A DNA stretch of 64,000 nucleotides from Pseudomonadota bacterium (GCA_018242255.1 JAFECH010000350.1:1-64000); one strand, 5' to 3'; shown: positions 8,318 through 17,027, numbered from the stretch's first letter. The notes: a model not told the origin generated them from the letters alone. A program made the numbers and translations.

Positions 8318-9097
8318 TTAATTGTCGTGACCCGCTGCGGCGCGGACGAATTTCAAAACTTCCGTTCGCAGCTTGAAGAAGCGTTCGCTGTCGCGAAGCT
8401 CTAGCGTGCGATCCGGTCCAAGAGCGGCAGCAATATCGACTTCCTCAAGCATGCGTGCGGGCCGCTTTGAGAAGACGATGATGCGGTCGGCGAGAAAAAC
8501 GGCTTCGTCGACGTCGTGGGTGACGAAGATGATCGTCTTGGCATCTTGCTGTTGAATTCGGCGAAGTTCGATCTGAAGGTCTTCGCGCCGCTGAGCGTCC
8601 AGCGCGCCAAAAGGTTCGTCCATCAGCAGCACATCGGACCCCGCAGCGAGCGTGCGGGCGATAGCGATGCGCTGGCGCATGCCGCCTGAAACTTTGTTCG
8701 GATATGAGTCCGCGAAATCGCTGAGGCCGACGAGCTGCAGGTAATGCGCCAGTCGGGCTTCTTTCCGTTCCGGCGTCAAGTCGAGGCGGTACTTCATGCC
8801 ATAGGCGACATTCTCGGCGACGGTCAGCCAAGGGAAGGACGAATAAGATTGGAAGACCATGCCGCGATCGCGATCGGGTTCGCGGATCGGCTGGCCGTCC
8901 AGCCGGATCTCACCGGTGCTTGGCGTTTCGAGGCCGCCGACCATGCGCATCAGCGTCGTCTTGCCGGAGCCGGAGGGTCCGAGAAAGACAATGAATTCGT
9001 TGCGCTTGACGGCAAGGTCGAATGTCGGCGCGACGACTTCGAGGTCGCCGAAGTATTTCGCGATGCCGTCAAATACGAGGTAGGGAGCTGGTGCCAC
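8318..9097 (-). CDS. ABC transporter ATP-binding protein (nitrate/sulfonate/taurine type)
   Basis: A 259-residue ATPase of the SsuB/TauB/NrtD subgroup. Walker A is GPSGSGKT at about residue 40, the signature is VSGGMRQRIAIART, Walker B is VLLMDEPFGALD, and a switch His follows in FVTHDVDEA. It energises import of the operon's substrate by the permease and binding protein encoded just upstream. The start codon is GTG, ten bases after the permease stop. The subgroup transports sulfonates, nitrate, pyrimidine precursors and similar small molecules, so it does not fix the substrate. Confidence 0.93.
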   Translation of the reverse strand: MAPAPYLVFDGIAKYFGDLEVVAPTFDLAVKRNEFIVFLGPSGSGKTTLMRMVGGLETPSTGEIRLDGQPIREPDRDRGMVFQSYSSFPWLTVAENVAYGMKYRLDLTPERKEARLAHYLQLVGLSDFADSYPNKVSGGMRQRIAIARTLAAGSDVLLMDEPFGALDAQRREDLQIELRRIQQQDAKTIIFVTHDVDEAVFLADRIIVFSKRPARMLEEVDIAAALGPDRTLELRDSERFFKLRTEVLKFVRAAAGHDN

Positions 9098-9107
9098 GGC
9101 GCGCCTC

Positions 9108-9983
9108 TCAGAGATATCGGAAATAGCGCTTGTGGATGAGGCGCAGGATCTGGTCGGTCAGGAGGCCGATCAACCCGATCGTGACGACGCCCGCCATGAC
9201 TTCGGACGTGTTCATGTAGCGCCGTGCCGCCCAGATGACGAATCCGAGGCCGTTATCGGCGGCGACGATTTCGGCGATGATGAGATAGGTCCAGCACCAG
9301 CCGAGGGTGATGCGCAAGTTGTCGAACAAGTTGGGCAACATAGCGCGGAACGCGACGTCTTTCAGCATCTGGAAGGGACGCGCACCGACGGTGTAGGCGA
9401 TCTCGACGTATTCCTGCGGCACGCGGCGCATGTCGTCGGCGACGAGGAGAACAAGTTGAAAGAAGGTGCCGAGCCAAAGAAGAAAGATCTTCGTCGTTTC
9501 GCCGACGCCGAACCAGATGATGCTCAGCGGGACGAGAGCCGGGACCGGAAGATAGCGGATGAAATCGACAATCGGCTCGAGAGCCGCACCGACTCCGCGG
9601 AAGCTCGACATCGCAATGCCGATCGGAATCGCCATGACGACGGAGAGCGCGAAGGCTACCCACACGCGCAATGTCGAAACGCCTGCATTCCACAGCAAAT
9701 GCTTCTGCGTGATCATGGTCCACAGCGTTTCGACGGTAACGCTAGGGGGTGGCAGAAAGAGCGAGTTGATCCAGCCGAGCCGGGTCGAGAGTTCCCATGC
9801 AGCGATAACGAACAGGCTGGCGCAGATCGATGTGAGGATCTGCGCCCTTCTCGACAGCGTGCCTCGGAACGCGAAGAACTGGTTCCGGGAGCGGCGCGCC
9901 GCGCGGGGTATGTTGGCGTCCGGCGTTGTCGCCGGTTCCCGCTTGACCATCGCCGCCGTCGATACTGTTGCTTTGCTCGTCAC
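9108..9983 (-). CDS. ABC transporter permease (SsuC/TauC type)
   Basis: A 291-residue integral membrane protein with about six transmembrane segments after a ~50-residue polar N terminus. It carries the binding-protein-dependent permease signature around AYTVGARPFQMLKDVAFRA (the EAA loop, which docks the ATPase). The sequence resembles permeases of the sulfonate/nitrate/taurine family. The start is a GTG; a later in-frame start is possible because the N terminus is unusually long. It is the middle gene of the importer, between binding protein and ATPase. Confidence 0.9.
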   Translation of the reverse strand: MTSKATVSTAAMVKREPATTPDANIPRAARRSRNQFFAFRGTLSRRAQILTSICASLFVIAAWELSTRLGWINSLFLPPPSVTVETLWTMITQKHLLWNAGVSTLRVWVAFALSVVMAIPIGIAMSSFRGVGAALEPIVDFIRYLPVPALVPLSIIWFGVGETTKIFLLWLGTFFQLVLLVADDMRRVPQEYVEIAYTVGARPFQMLKDVAFRAMLPNLFDNLRITLGWCWTYLIIAEIVAADNGLGFVIWAARRYMNTSEVMAGVVTIGLIGLLTDQILRLIHKRYFRYL

Positions 9984-10014
9984 GAGATGCCTGGCTCGGC
10001 TGAGTTGCGGCTAA

Positions 10015-11043
10015 TTATTTCAGGTCGGCTTCGGTGATGCCGGAGACGATCGAATTGTCGATTTGTTCTGCCGCCTTGAGCTCGTGATCGGCGGCGCCGT
10101 TTTCGAGGTTCAGCTGCATGACTTCGTCGAAGACCTTATAGAGCGATCCAGGCGCCCCGGCTTTGCCGAAGTAGCCTGCGGTCTGCTTATAGCCCGTGTA
10201 TTCGAGGCTGCCGTCAATTGACGCGGCGAATTCTTCCGGCGTCAGATTGAAGTGGGGCGCCGCAAGCTTGATGAAGTCAGCCTTGTTGCTCTTGAAGTAG
10301 TCGATCGCCTTGAAGATGCCGATCATGAACTTCTTGTACTTCTCAGGGTTCGCCTTCAAGTCGTCCTGGCGGACGATGATCACGTCAACGATGATGCCGG
10401 GATATTGCGCCGATGAGATCAGCAGGTGTGGTTTGCGCTGCTTGATCTTATCGAGAGCCTGCGAAAGATTCGGCTGATAGGAAACGACGGCCGAGATCGA
10501 CGGATCGGCGAAAACGGCGACAGTATCGGCGGTCGCGATCTGCTTCACGTCAAGATCGGCGAGCGTCATGCCTTTCTTCTTCAGCTCCATCTGGAGCAGC
10601 AGGCGGCCAGGAATGTTCGGCTCGGACGCAACGGTCTTGCCCTTGAGCTGCTCGACGGATGTGATGTCACCCGGCGCGATCACGCCGTCGCCGCCAAGCG
10701 ACTCGTCGATAGTGCCGATGATGACACCCGGCGTCTTGGCATCGCGCGGCTTGCCCTGATATTCGCCGACGGTTCGCATATCCATCTCGATGTCCTTGCG
10801 GTCCATCGCGGCCATGACGTTCGCGCGCTCGTCCTCGAACTTGATGTCAACGTCGATGCCGAGCTTTTTGAAGTAACCAAGCTCCTGTGCGACGAAGACC
10901 GGCGCGTATCCGCTCCAGGTTGGACAGAGAATGCGGATCTTCTCGTCGGCATGGGCGGTTGTTGCGGCGACCGACACGCCAGCCCACAGCGCCACTGCCA
11001 GACCGATACCGGCGAACCGGCGGAAACCTATTGCCATATGCAT
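10015..11043 (-). CDS. ABC transporter substrate-binding protein (NMT1/THI5-like)
   Basis: A ~342-residue periplasmic binding protein. A signal peptide is clear (RRFAGIGLAVALWAG, ending near TTAHA-DE), followed by the type 2 fold start KIRILCPTWSGYAPVFVAQE and the motif LKGKTVASEPNIPG typical of SsuA/TauA/NMT1-like proteins. It captures the substrate in the periplasm for the permease and ATPase encoded downstream. Two close ATGs (11049 and 11043) are possible; GAGGG is better spaced for 11043. The longer frame to 11199 crosses the divergent promoter region and is not believed. It is the first gene of the operon, divergent from the LysR gene. Confidence 0.9.
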   Translation of the reverse strand: MHMAIGFRRFAGIGLAVALWAGVSVAATTAHADEKIRILCPTWSGYAPVFVAQELGYFKKLGIDVDIKFEDERANVMAAMDRKDIEMDMRTVGEYQGKPRDAKTPGVIIGTIDESLGGDGVIAPGDITSVEQLKGKTVASEPNIPGRLLLQMELKKKGMTLADLDVKQIATADTVAVFADPSISAVVSYQPNLSQALDKIKQRKPHLLISSAQYPGIIVDVIIVRQDDLKANPEKYKKFMIGIFKAIDYFKSNKADFIKLAAPHFNLTPEEFAASIDGSLEYTGYKQTAGYFGKAGAPGSLYKVFDEVMQLNLENGAADHELKAAEQIDNSIVSGITEADLK

Positions 11044-11182
11044 GGTCATAAACCCTCGCTGACGACACCACTTCCGCAGCGGAGAGTTGGGCAAAATAAC
11101 ATCCATGGAAATATTGATTATTTGAACGATACATTGAAAACCGTTGATGTATATTGCCGTGGGTTTGGGCGAGAGGTCTCCG

Positions 11183-12115
11183 ATGCGTCGGCTCGACAAT
11201 ATCGATATTCGCTTATTGCGGGTGTTTATGACGCTGGTTGAAGCTGGTAGCTTCGCCGATGCTCAGATCGCGCTTAATCTCTCACAGCCGACTCTCAGCA
11301 CCCACCTTGCGGCGCTTGAGCGCAGGCTCGGGGCGCAATTGTGCGTACGCGGACGACGTGGTTTTCGGCTGACCCCGTTCGGAGAGGCGACTTACGTCGC
11401 GACGCAGAAGCTCTTTGCCGAGATCAGTTCGTTCGAAGAGCGTGTGGGTCAATACAACGGGCAACTCGTTGGACGGCTGCGCATCGGCATCGTCGACGGC
11501 ATCGTCACAAATTCGGCGCTGGGGCTGCAGCACGTGGTCGGCCGGTTCATGGAAAACGCCGAGAATGTCTTCATCGATCTGGAACTGGGGACGCCGCATC
11601 ATTTGGAGCAGGCCATCGCCGACGGCCGCCGCGATGTGGTGATCGGACCGTTTTCACAGAAGGCGCCGGGCGTAACCTACGTCTCGCTGCATCGAGAGCC
11701 ACACGGTCTCTATTGCGGCAAGGGGCATCCGCTATTCGACGCGCCGACGTCGGCCATCACGCGGGAAGCGATCGAGAAGGCGCAGTTCTCGGTCCGCGGC
11801 TATCGGCAGTTCGACGACCTGTATCGCGCCGATCACCCGCGGGCATCTGGCAACGTCATTCAGATGGAGGCGCAGGTGATGCTGATCCTATCGGGTTACT
11901 TCATCGGCTTCCTGCCACGGCATATCGGTGAGACTTGGTCGAAGCAGGGTCTGATGCGTGAGATCCGGCCGCAAACCTATCAATTCGTGTCGAGCCATTT
12001 CGCCGCCTACCGGAAAAGCGATGGCGACCGGCAGCTTGTGCGCAGTTTCGTGCGGTTTCTCAGTCAGCACGCAAACCAGACGCGCAAAGGTAGTACCGCA
12101 GTCAAAACGGCCTGA
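11183..12115 (+). CDS. LysR-type transcriptional regulator
   Basis: A 310-residue LysR protein. The winged helix-turn-helix occupies about residues 5-65 (LRVFMTLVEAGSFADAQIALN, then SQPTLSTHLAALERRLG and RRGFRLTPFGE), and the effector-binding domain follows from about residue 90. The ATG at 11183 has GAGAGG just upstream; the frame's earlier ATG at 11144 lacks a site. It diverges from the ABC importer/hydrolase operon across about 140 bases, the usual arrangement of a LysR protein with the operon it controls. Its effector is probably the transported compound or a metabolite (inference). Confidence 0.93.
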   Translation: MRRLDNIDIRLLRVFMTLVEAGSFADAQIALNLSQPTLSTHLAALERRLGAQLCVRGRRGFRLTPFGEATYVATQKLFAEISSFEERVGQYNGQLVGRLRIGIVDGIVTNSALGLQHVVGRFMENAENVFIDLELGTPHHLEQAIADGRRDVVIGPFSQKAPGVTYVSLHREPHGLYCGKGHPLFDAPTSAITREAIEKAQFSVRGYRQFDDLYRADHPRASGNVIQMEAQVMLILSGYFIGFLPRHIGETWSKQGLMREIRPQTYQFVSSHFAAYRKSDGDRQLVRSFVRFLSQHANQTRKGSTAVKTA

Positions 12116-12258
12116 TGCGCATTCCGGCTCGGCCCGCCGATCGCAGAAAATCTGACGAAGATCTGACTATTGATGCGGCAACCGCTGTATCCGTTGACCC
12201 CGATCAATTGTTTTGCCCGTCGCAAACGTAGGCTTCCTCAATCCTTTGGGAGGCAACG

Positions 12259-12435
12259 ATGACAACAATCGAGTTTTACTATCTCGCGCTTTGTGTCGGA
12301 GCGCTTTGCCTTTTCGCGGTTGCGCTGGGCTACAACGCAACAAGCTGGAAAAGCTGGAAGCAATCGCAAGCAGCGGAGCCCGTTGCCAACGAGGCAGGCA
12401 GGCATGTGACGTCCCAGACCAAACTGGCGGCGTAG
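12259..12435 (+). CDS. Small single-pass membrane protein (58 aa)
   Basis: A 59-codon frame starting with ATG at 12259, seven bases after a good GGGAGG ribosome site, and ending at TAG 12433-12435. The N-terminal half is one hydrophobic helix (IEFYYLALCVGALCLFAVAL), followed by a Trp/Lys/Gln-rich stretch (NATSWKSWKQSQ) and a polar tail. I do not recognise a family. It converges with xoxF across a shared terminator, so any link to methanol oxidation would be positional only. Confidence 0.6.
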   Translation: MTTIEFYYLALCVGALCLFAVALGYNATSWKSWKQSQAAEPVANEAGRHVTSQTKLAA

Positions 12436-12472
12436 AGCCAACACATTCCAACTGTCACGGCTGGCAGCAAAA

Positions 12473-12512
12473 AAAGGGAGAGGGCCACAGGGTCCTCTCC
12501 CTTTAATTTTTT
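12473..12512. terminator. Bidirectional intrinsic terminator between the small membrane gene and xoxF
   Basis: A perfect 11-base-pair stem (AAAGGGAGAGG pairing with CCTCTCCCTTT) closes a 10-base loop. It is followed by AATTTTTT on the plus side and preceded by a run of A on the other, so it can stop transcription from both directions between the convergent genes. Confidence 0.88.
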
Positions 12513-12567
12513 GTCGTGTCGATGGAGATGGCCAAGCCGTGTGCCCGGCCATCTCGCAAATCATACC

Positions 12568-14388
12568 TTAGGGCAGTGCGAACACGGTGAGCGAGCCACC
12601 GAGGTTCGAGTAGGAAGCGAGGCCCGAATAGCCGCCGACAGCGCCAAGGCCGTCGTTCGGGTTCGTCAAGCCTGCTGCCAGGCCGATGCCGGCCCAACCG
12701 CCGATGCCGGAGAGAACGCCGACGTACTGCTTGCCACCATGCATGTAGGTGAAGACGTTGCCGATGACGCCCGACGGAGTCTTGAACTTATAGAGTTCTT
12801 TGCCGGTCTTCTGGTCGACGGCTTTGAAGTAGCCTTCGAGCGTGCCGTAGAAGGCGACGCCGCCAGCGGTCGTCAAAGCACCCGACCACACCGAGAACTG
12901 CTCAGGCTTCGACCAGACGATCTTACCCTTGCCAGCGTCCCAAGCGAGGAAGTTACCCATGCGCTCCGGCTTGTCCGGGCCAGGGAACATCGAGAGTGTC
13001 GCGCCGACGAACGGCTGACCTGCAGCGTACGAGACCTTAAAGGGCTCGTAGTCCATGCAGACGTGGTTGGCCGGCACGTAGAAAAGGCCGGTCAGCTCCG
13101 AGAAGGAAGCCGGCTGTTCGTCTTTCGAACCGAGAGCCGCAGGGCAGATGCCCTTGGTGTCGAAGTCGGTGCCGTTCGCGAAGGTCGAGTACTTCTTCAC
13201 GCGGACGGGGCGGCCGTAATCCGGGCTCGACTTGTCGAGGTTGATGCTGGTCGCCCAGTTGACGACCGGATCATACTTGTCGGCGACAAGCGGCTCGCCT
13301 GTGACGCGGTCGAGCGTATAAGCGAAGCCGTTGCGGTCGAAGTGGACCTCGACTTTGCGCTTCTCGCCCTTGACGTCGATGTCGGCCAGGATCGGTTCGT
13401 TGATGCCGTCGTAGTCCCACTCGTCGAACGGCGTCATCTGGTAGGCCCACTTAGCCATGCCGGTGTCGGGGTCGCGAGCGAAGTGCGTCATCGACCACTT
13501 GAGATCGATCGGCTTGCCGTCCTTGCCTGCGCGCTGGACCGGGTTCCACGTGCCGGGGTTACCAGTTCCGTAGTAGACGAGGTTCAGGTCGGGATCGTAG
13601 GCCATGTAGCCCCAGGTCGTGCCGCCGCCGATCTTCCATTGATCGCCGCTCCACGTCTTGAGCGAAGAATCTTTGCCGACCGGCTTGCCGAGCGACATCG
13701 TCTTCTCAGGGTCGATAAGCATTTCAGCGTCCGGACCCGTCGAATAGGCGCGCCAGACTTTCTTGCCCGTGTTTTCATCGTAGGCGGTCAGAGAGCCGCG
13801 GACGCCGTATTCGCCGCCGGAAATGCCGACGAGGACCTTGTCCTTGACGACGAGCGGAGCAGACGTGCCGGTTTCACCAAGCTTGGGGTCACCGTTCGCG
13901 ACTTTCCAGAGTTCCTTGCCGGTCTTAGCATCGAGAGCGACCAGCGACGTATCGGCCTGATACATAAAGATCTTGCCATCGGCGTACTGGAGGCCACGGG
14001 TAACCGTGTCACAGCACATCACCGAGATGACAGACGGATCCTGCTTGGGAATGTACTTCCAGACGATTTTTTCTTCGTCGGCGAGGTTCAGCGCGTAAAC
14101 GACATTCGGGAACGGCGTCACCATGTACATCATGTCGCCGACGACGATCGGGCTGCCTTCATGGCCACGGAGAACGCCCGTAGAGAACGTCCATGCCACC
14201 TGGAGCTGGCCAACGTTGTCGGTCGTGATCTGTTTGAGTTTCGAATAGCGATGACCGGCGTAATCGCCGTTTTGAGTCGCCCAATTGTTCGGGTCGCTCG
14301 TCGCTTTAATAACGCTTTCATTCGCCCATGCGGACGAACACAGCGAAGCGGACATTGCCAGCCCCGCCGCTAAAATCTTTCCACGCAT
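12568..14388 (-). CDS. xoxF: Lanthanide-dependent PQQ methanol dehydrogenase XoxF
   Basis: A 606-residue quinoprotein alcohol dehydrogenase. It has a signal peptide ending near SSAWA-NE, the eight-bladed propeller Trp-docking repeats (for example [19 protein letters not shown]), and the adjacent cysteines Cys125-Cys126 that form the disulfide over PQQ. The active-site segment is DEWDYDG: Asp325 is catalytic, and Asp327, two residues later, is the extra acidic ligand that marks lanthanide-binding XoxF rather than calcium MxaF (which has Ala there). The enzyme oxidises methanol in the periplasm. The start has GGAGG seven bases upstream. No xoxG (cytochrome), xoxJ or PQQ genes are nearby, so they must lie elsewhere. 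Confidence 0.96.
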   Translation of the reverse strand: MRGKILAAGLAMSASLCSSAWANESVIKATSDPNNWATQNGDYAGHRYSKLKQITTDNVGQLQVAWTFSTGVLRGHEGSPIVVGDMMYMVTPFPNVVYALNLADEEKIVWKYIPKQDPSVISVMCCDTVTRGLQYADGKIFMYQADTSLVALDAKTGKELWKVANGDPKLGETGTSAPLVVKDKVLVGISGGEYGVRGSLTAYDENTGKKVWRAYSTGPDAEMLIDPEKTMSLGKPVGKDSSLKTWSGDQWKIGGGTTWGYMAYDPDLNLVYYGTGNPGTWNPVQRAGKDGKPIDLKWSMTHFARDPDTGMAKWAYQMTPFDEWDYDGINEPILADIDVKGEKRKVEVHFDRNGFAYTLDRVTGEPLVADKYDPVVNWATSINLDKSSPDYGRPVRVKKYSTFANGTDFDTKGICPAALGSKDEQPASFSELTGLFYVPANHVCMDYEPFKVSYAAGQPFVGATLSMFPGPDKPERMGNFLAWDAGKGKIVWSKPEQFSVWSGALTTAGGVAFYGTLEGYFKAVDQKTGKELYKFKTPSGVIGNVFTYMHGGKQYVGVLSGIGGWAGIGLAAGLTNPNDGLGAVGGYSGLASYSNLGGSLTVFALP

Positions 14389-14872
14389 TTTGGTCCTCCA
14401 ATTCGCGACTCGACACGCCTTCGGCGGGTGCCGAAAGCCGTGCACAACCGCCGGCGGAAGCCGGCATCAAATTCCCTATTTTATATTATTGTTGTCATAT
14501 ATTCGGGCAGCGATGATTACAAAATCATCACTGGAGCCGATCGGGATTTGAAAGTCTTCTCAGGGTGTTGCGGCAACGGGACGGTGCCCCGCTGAAGCAA
14601 CCGGCCGCAATCAAGTTCATATTTCGCAGTGCGTCAACAGCGTTTGCCGATGATCAGATGCGACAATTGGAAATGCTGCCTGTAATATTCGGCACGAATT
14701 CCCGCATTCTCTATTGTTGAGCGAAATCATGATGGTGACACGGCATATCAGCCCTGCGTTTCACGAAGACAAAAAATGAGTGGGGGAATTTCGATCAATA
14801 ACAATTCTAGATGAATTGCGATGGACACATCGGAGCAATGCCGAATGATTTGATCAAAAAATCAGCGCGTGT
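14389..14872 (-). promoter_or_regulatory. xoxF upstream region with two leader hairpins
   Basis: About 480 bases without a gene between xoxF and tRNA-Gly. Near the start codon are two short perfect hairpins: TTCGGC-GGGT-GCCGAA at 14420-14435, and GCCGGC-GGAA-GCCGGC at 14450-14465. An AT-rich stretch (TATTTTATATTATTG) follows at about 14475-14495 and would suit a promoter for xoxF. No coding frame or repeat is convincing in the rest. Confidence 0.45.
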
Positions 14873-14946
14873 TGGAGCGGGCGAAGGGAATCGAACCCTC
14901 GTATGCAGCTTGGGAAGCTGCCGTTCTACCATTGAACTACGCCCGC
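14873..14946 (-). tRNA. tRNA-Gly (anticodon CCC)
   Basis: On the minus strand the sequence folds as a full cloverleaf. The acceptor arms GCGGGCG and CGCCCGC pair, the D arm has TTCAATGGTAGAA, and the anticodon stem GCAGC/GCTGC closes the loop TTCCCAA, giving anticodon CCC. The T arm is GAGGGTTCGATTCCCTT, followed by discriminator T and an encoded CCA. The anticodon decodes GGG glycine codons. Confidence 0.96.
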
Positions 14947-15089
14947 GGAGGTCGCAGCTGATCGGGTTTTGACACTTTCACGATGTTCCCGCAAGCCGTA
15001 CGATCGCTGGCGACTGCATTGTCCCTAGAGCGCTATACTGACGTAGCGCCGAGCGGCCGAAACACACCCATGATGACGATTAAGTTCCA

Positions 15090-15635
15090 ATGATAAGTGA
15101 AGCATGGGCGAGGCACGCTGCTTTCGTACTGCGTTGCTCGGGTGCAGCGACGCTCTCATATATGCTCGCGAACGCCATCGGGCTTCCGCACCCGGTGTGG
15201 GCTGCAATGTCCGGCGTCATCGTCGGGCAGGAGAAGCTCGACGAGACACGGAGCGCCACGGTCGGCCGGTTGTTCGGCACTGTCGTCGGTGTTGCCGTTG
15301 CGGTTACAATTGGCTCGCTGCTTGGGCCACTTCATGCCGATGTCGTCGTGCAGATGGGCTTAGCGGTCGCGGTGGCGGCAGTCATTGCCCGACGCTATCC
15401 GATGCTCAGGGTCTGCATGTGGACGTGTCCAATCGTGTTTCTAAGTAGCGATGCGGCGACGCCGTTGGCTGTCGTGGGTTTTCAGCGCGGCGCCGAGGTT
15501 CTGCTCGGCGGCGTCGTCGGAGCACTCCTGCACGGAGCGTCGGAAATGGTCATCTCCGCCGTGGTGACGCCAGAACCTGAAAAGCCCGAGCCGCTAAAGA
15601 CCAGGGCCACTTCCCCTCCGATCCATGATGACTGA
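15090..15635 (+). CDS. FUSC-family (aromatic acid exporter-like) membrane protein
   Basis: A 181-residue hydrophobic protein with about five to six membrane segments. It matches the short FUSC/ArAE type: LSYMLANAIGLPHPVWAAMSGVIV with the following GQEKLDETRSATVGRLFGTVVG are the usual signature of the N-terminal membrane half. Full-length exporters have a second cytoplasmic half, absent here, so this belongs to the short form. Export of aromatic acids is known for some relatives; the substrate here is unknown. It is a single plus-strand gene after the tRNA. Confidence 0.75.
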   Translation: MISEAWARHAAFVLRCSGAATLSYMLANAIGLPHPVWAAMSGVIVGQEKLDETRSATVGRLFGTVVGVAVAVTIGSLLGPLHADVVVQMGLAVAVAAVIARRYPMLRVCMWTCPIVFLSSDAATPLAVVGFQRGAEVLLGGVVGALLHGASEMVISAVVTPEPEKPEPLKTRATSPPIHDD

Positions 15636-15726
15636 GTGCTCGGGGATAGTATTTACAAAAATTTATCCGGGCCGGAGCGGCGAAGATGCTAAATGTGGTG
15701 CGTCGAACGTCGGGGGAGAGGGATGA

Positions 15727-16026
15727 ATGACGTGGGCCGCTAAACCACTTTCGGCCGTTGTCGTGCTTGCCATCGGAGCCTGTTGCGGCTTGCTCGTTGC
15801 TCAGGCGGCTGCCGACGATGCGGGCACGGCCAAGCGTGCGCCTGCGACCCTCGATCAGCAGATCAACCAGGCGGTTGGATCGGGCGGACAGTCGTCCTCG
15901 GACTTAGATGCGCGCGTCCGGGATCTTGAATCGACGCGCACGGCTATCGACCAGCAGAAAAAGCCGACCGTCAGTCTCAGCGTCAGCGGCTGGGTCGATC
16001 AGCAAGTGCAATACAACATGAAGTAG
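15727..16026 (+). pseudogene. Porin N-terminal remnant (signal peptide, coiled coil, first strand)
   Basis: The 99 residues comprise a signal peptide (PLSAVVVLAIGACCGLLVAQAAA), a short coiled coil (LDARVRDLESTRTAIDQQ) and then VSLSVSGWVDQQVQYNMK, where it stops. The same order and wording is seen in the complete porin at 51868-53175 (ADLEERVAELEATT, KVSLTISGYMAQEL). It therefore looks like the first quarter of an alphaproteobacterial porin whose barrel has been lost. The ribosome site (GGGGGAGAGGG) is intact, so a short periplasmic peptide may still be made. A genuinely small secreted protein is the alternative. Confidence 0.6.
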
Positions 16027-16121
16027 CGTGCTCGCTGATCGGAGAGCGGCATGAATTCGGCGAGCAACCACCTTCAGTCGGGTGGCTGCGCGCGACGAGA
16101 GCTTTACGACGGGACGGGGCT

Positions 16122-16514
16122 TTAGGCCTTCTTCGCGAGCAGGTCGCGAATTTCCTTCAGATATACTTCCGTGGGGGTAGGCGGAGGTGGTGTCGCAGGC
16201 GTGGCCTTCGGCTTTTTCATCGTGTTGACGGCTTTGACCAGCAGGAAGATCGCGAAGGCGGTGATGAGGAACTTGATCACCGCATTGAGAAAGACGCCGT
16301 ACCTGATCAACACCGGGTCGGTCGGTGTCGGGATCGCTACGGAGAGATTGGAAAAGTCGATGCCTGCCATCGCGTAGCCGATCGGCGGCATGACGACATT
16401 GTCGACGAGTGACGAAACGATGGGGGCGAAGGCGGCGCCCATGATCACGCCTACGGCGAGGTCGATGACGTTGCCTCGCATGGCAAATTCCTTGAATTCG
16501 TCAATTATGCTCAT
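16122..16514 (-). CDS. mscL: Large-conductance mechanosensitive channel MscL
   Basis: A 130-residue protein with the standard MscL plan: an amphipathic N-terminal helix (MSIIDEFKEFAMRGNVIDLAVGV), first membrane helix with the GVIMGAAFAPIVSSLVDNVVMPP pore segment, a periplasmic loop, second membrane helix (FLITAFAIFLLVKAVN) and a cytoplasmic helix after a Pro-rich linker. It opens under membrane tension and protects against osmotic downshock. The ATG at 16514 is preceded by GGAAGGA; the longer frame to 16694 is not coding. Confidence 0.96.
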   Translation of the reverse strand: MSIIDEFKEFAMRGNVIDLAVGVIMGAAFAPIVSSLVDNVVMPPIGYAMAGIDFSNLSVAIPTPTDPVLIRYGVFLNAVIKFLITAFAIFLLVKAVNTMKKPKATPATPPPPTPTEVYLKEIRDLLAKKA

Positions 16515-16756
16515 GCTGATTGTCCTTCCCAGCTGATATGCCGTTCCCGTTCGAGTGACGTCCCGACCGTCTACTCGCGGGTCGGTGCCCGATTCCCGCG
16601 GCGAAATGGTAGGGGATGACGCGGCTCCGGACAACGGAATGCAGGCCAAATTTCGCCGGAGTACCGTTGGACAAAGGCGCAGGTCGCCGGGCATAATAAG
16701 CCGTCAGGCGGTGGGGTGCCGAACGCGGCAGCGACGGCTTTGGGGGATCCGGAACG

Positions 16757-17017
16757 ATGATCGAACGGAAGGAACGCAAACCCTACTGGCGTCACACCAA
16801 GTGGCAGGTCCTGGCGAGCATCATACCGTTTTTGGCACTGGTCATCGTTTTGCCGCTCTATGCCGAGCAATTAAACTCCAACAGGTTCTTAGGATTTCCG
16901 CTGGGGTACTTTCTTGCGGCTCACGGATTTTTCGTGATCGCCCTGGTGACGGTCGCGAGCTACGTCAACCGCCAGAATGCCATCGATCACTGGCACGGCG
17001 CGCACGAAGATATGTGA
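16757..17017 (+). CDS. DUF4212 sodium/substrate symporter small subunit
   Basis: An 86-residue protein with two membrane helices and the DUF4212 signature: YWRHTKWQVLASIIPF, then a middle segment PLYAEQLNSNRFLGFPLGYFLAAHG. Such proteins are encoded immediately before a large sodium:solute symporter and are thought to be its accessory subunit. Here the symporter gene starts ten bases downstream. The C terminus is a short cytoplasmic His/Asp tail. Confidence 0.88.
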   Translation: MIERKERKPYWRHTKWQVLASIIPFLALVIVLPLYAEQLNSNRFLGFPLGYFLAAHGFFVIALVTVASYVNRQNAIDHWHGAHEDM

Positions 17018-17027
17018 GGCGGGGAGC

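Noticed and set aside
9132..10037. 301-residue plus-strand frame opposite the ABC permease
   Set aside because: Highly charged shadow of a membrane protein gene; the minus-strand permease is clear.
11044..11182. LysR operator of the T-N11-A type in the divergent region
   Set aside because: Several AT-rich stretches fit so loose a pattern; I could not choose one without binding data.
12511..14373. 620-residue plus-strand frame opposite xoxF
   Set aside because: It is the exact antisense of the unmistakable xoxF gene, with Arg/Val/Asp-rich shadow composition typical of GC-rich genomes and no family resemblance.
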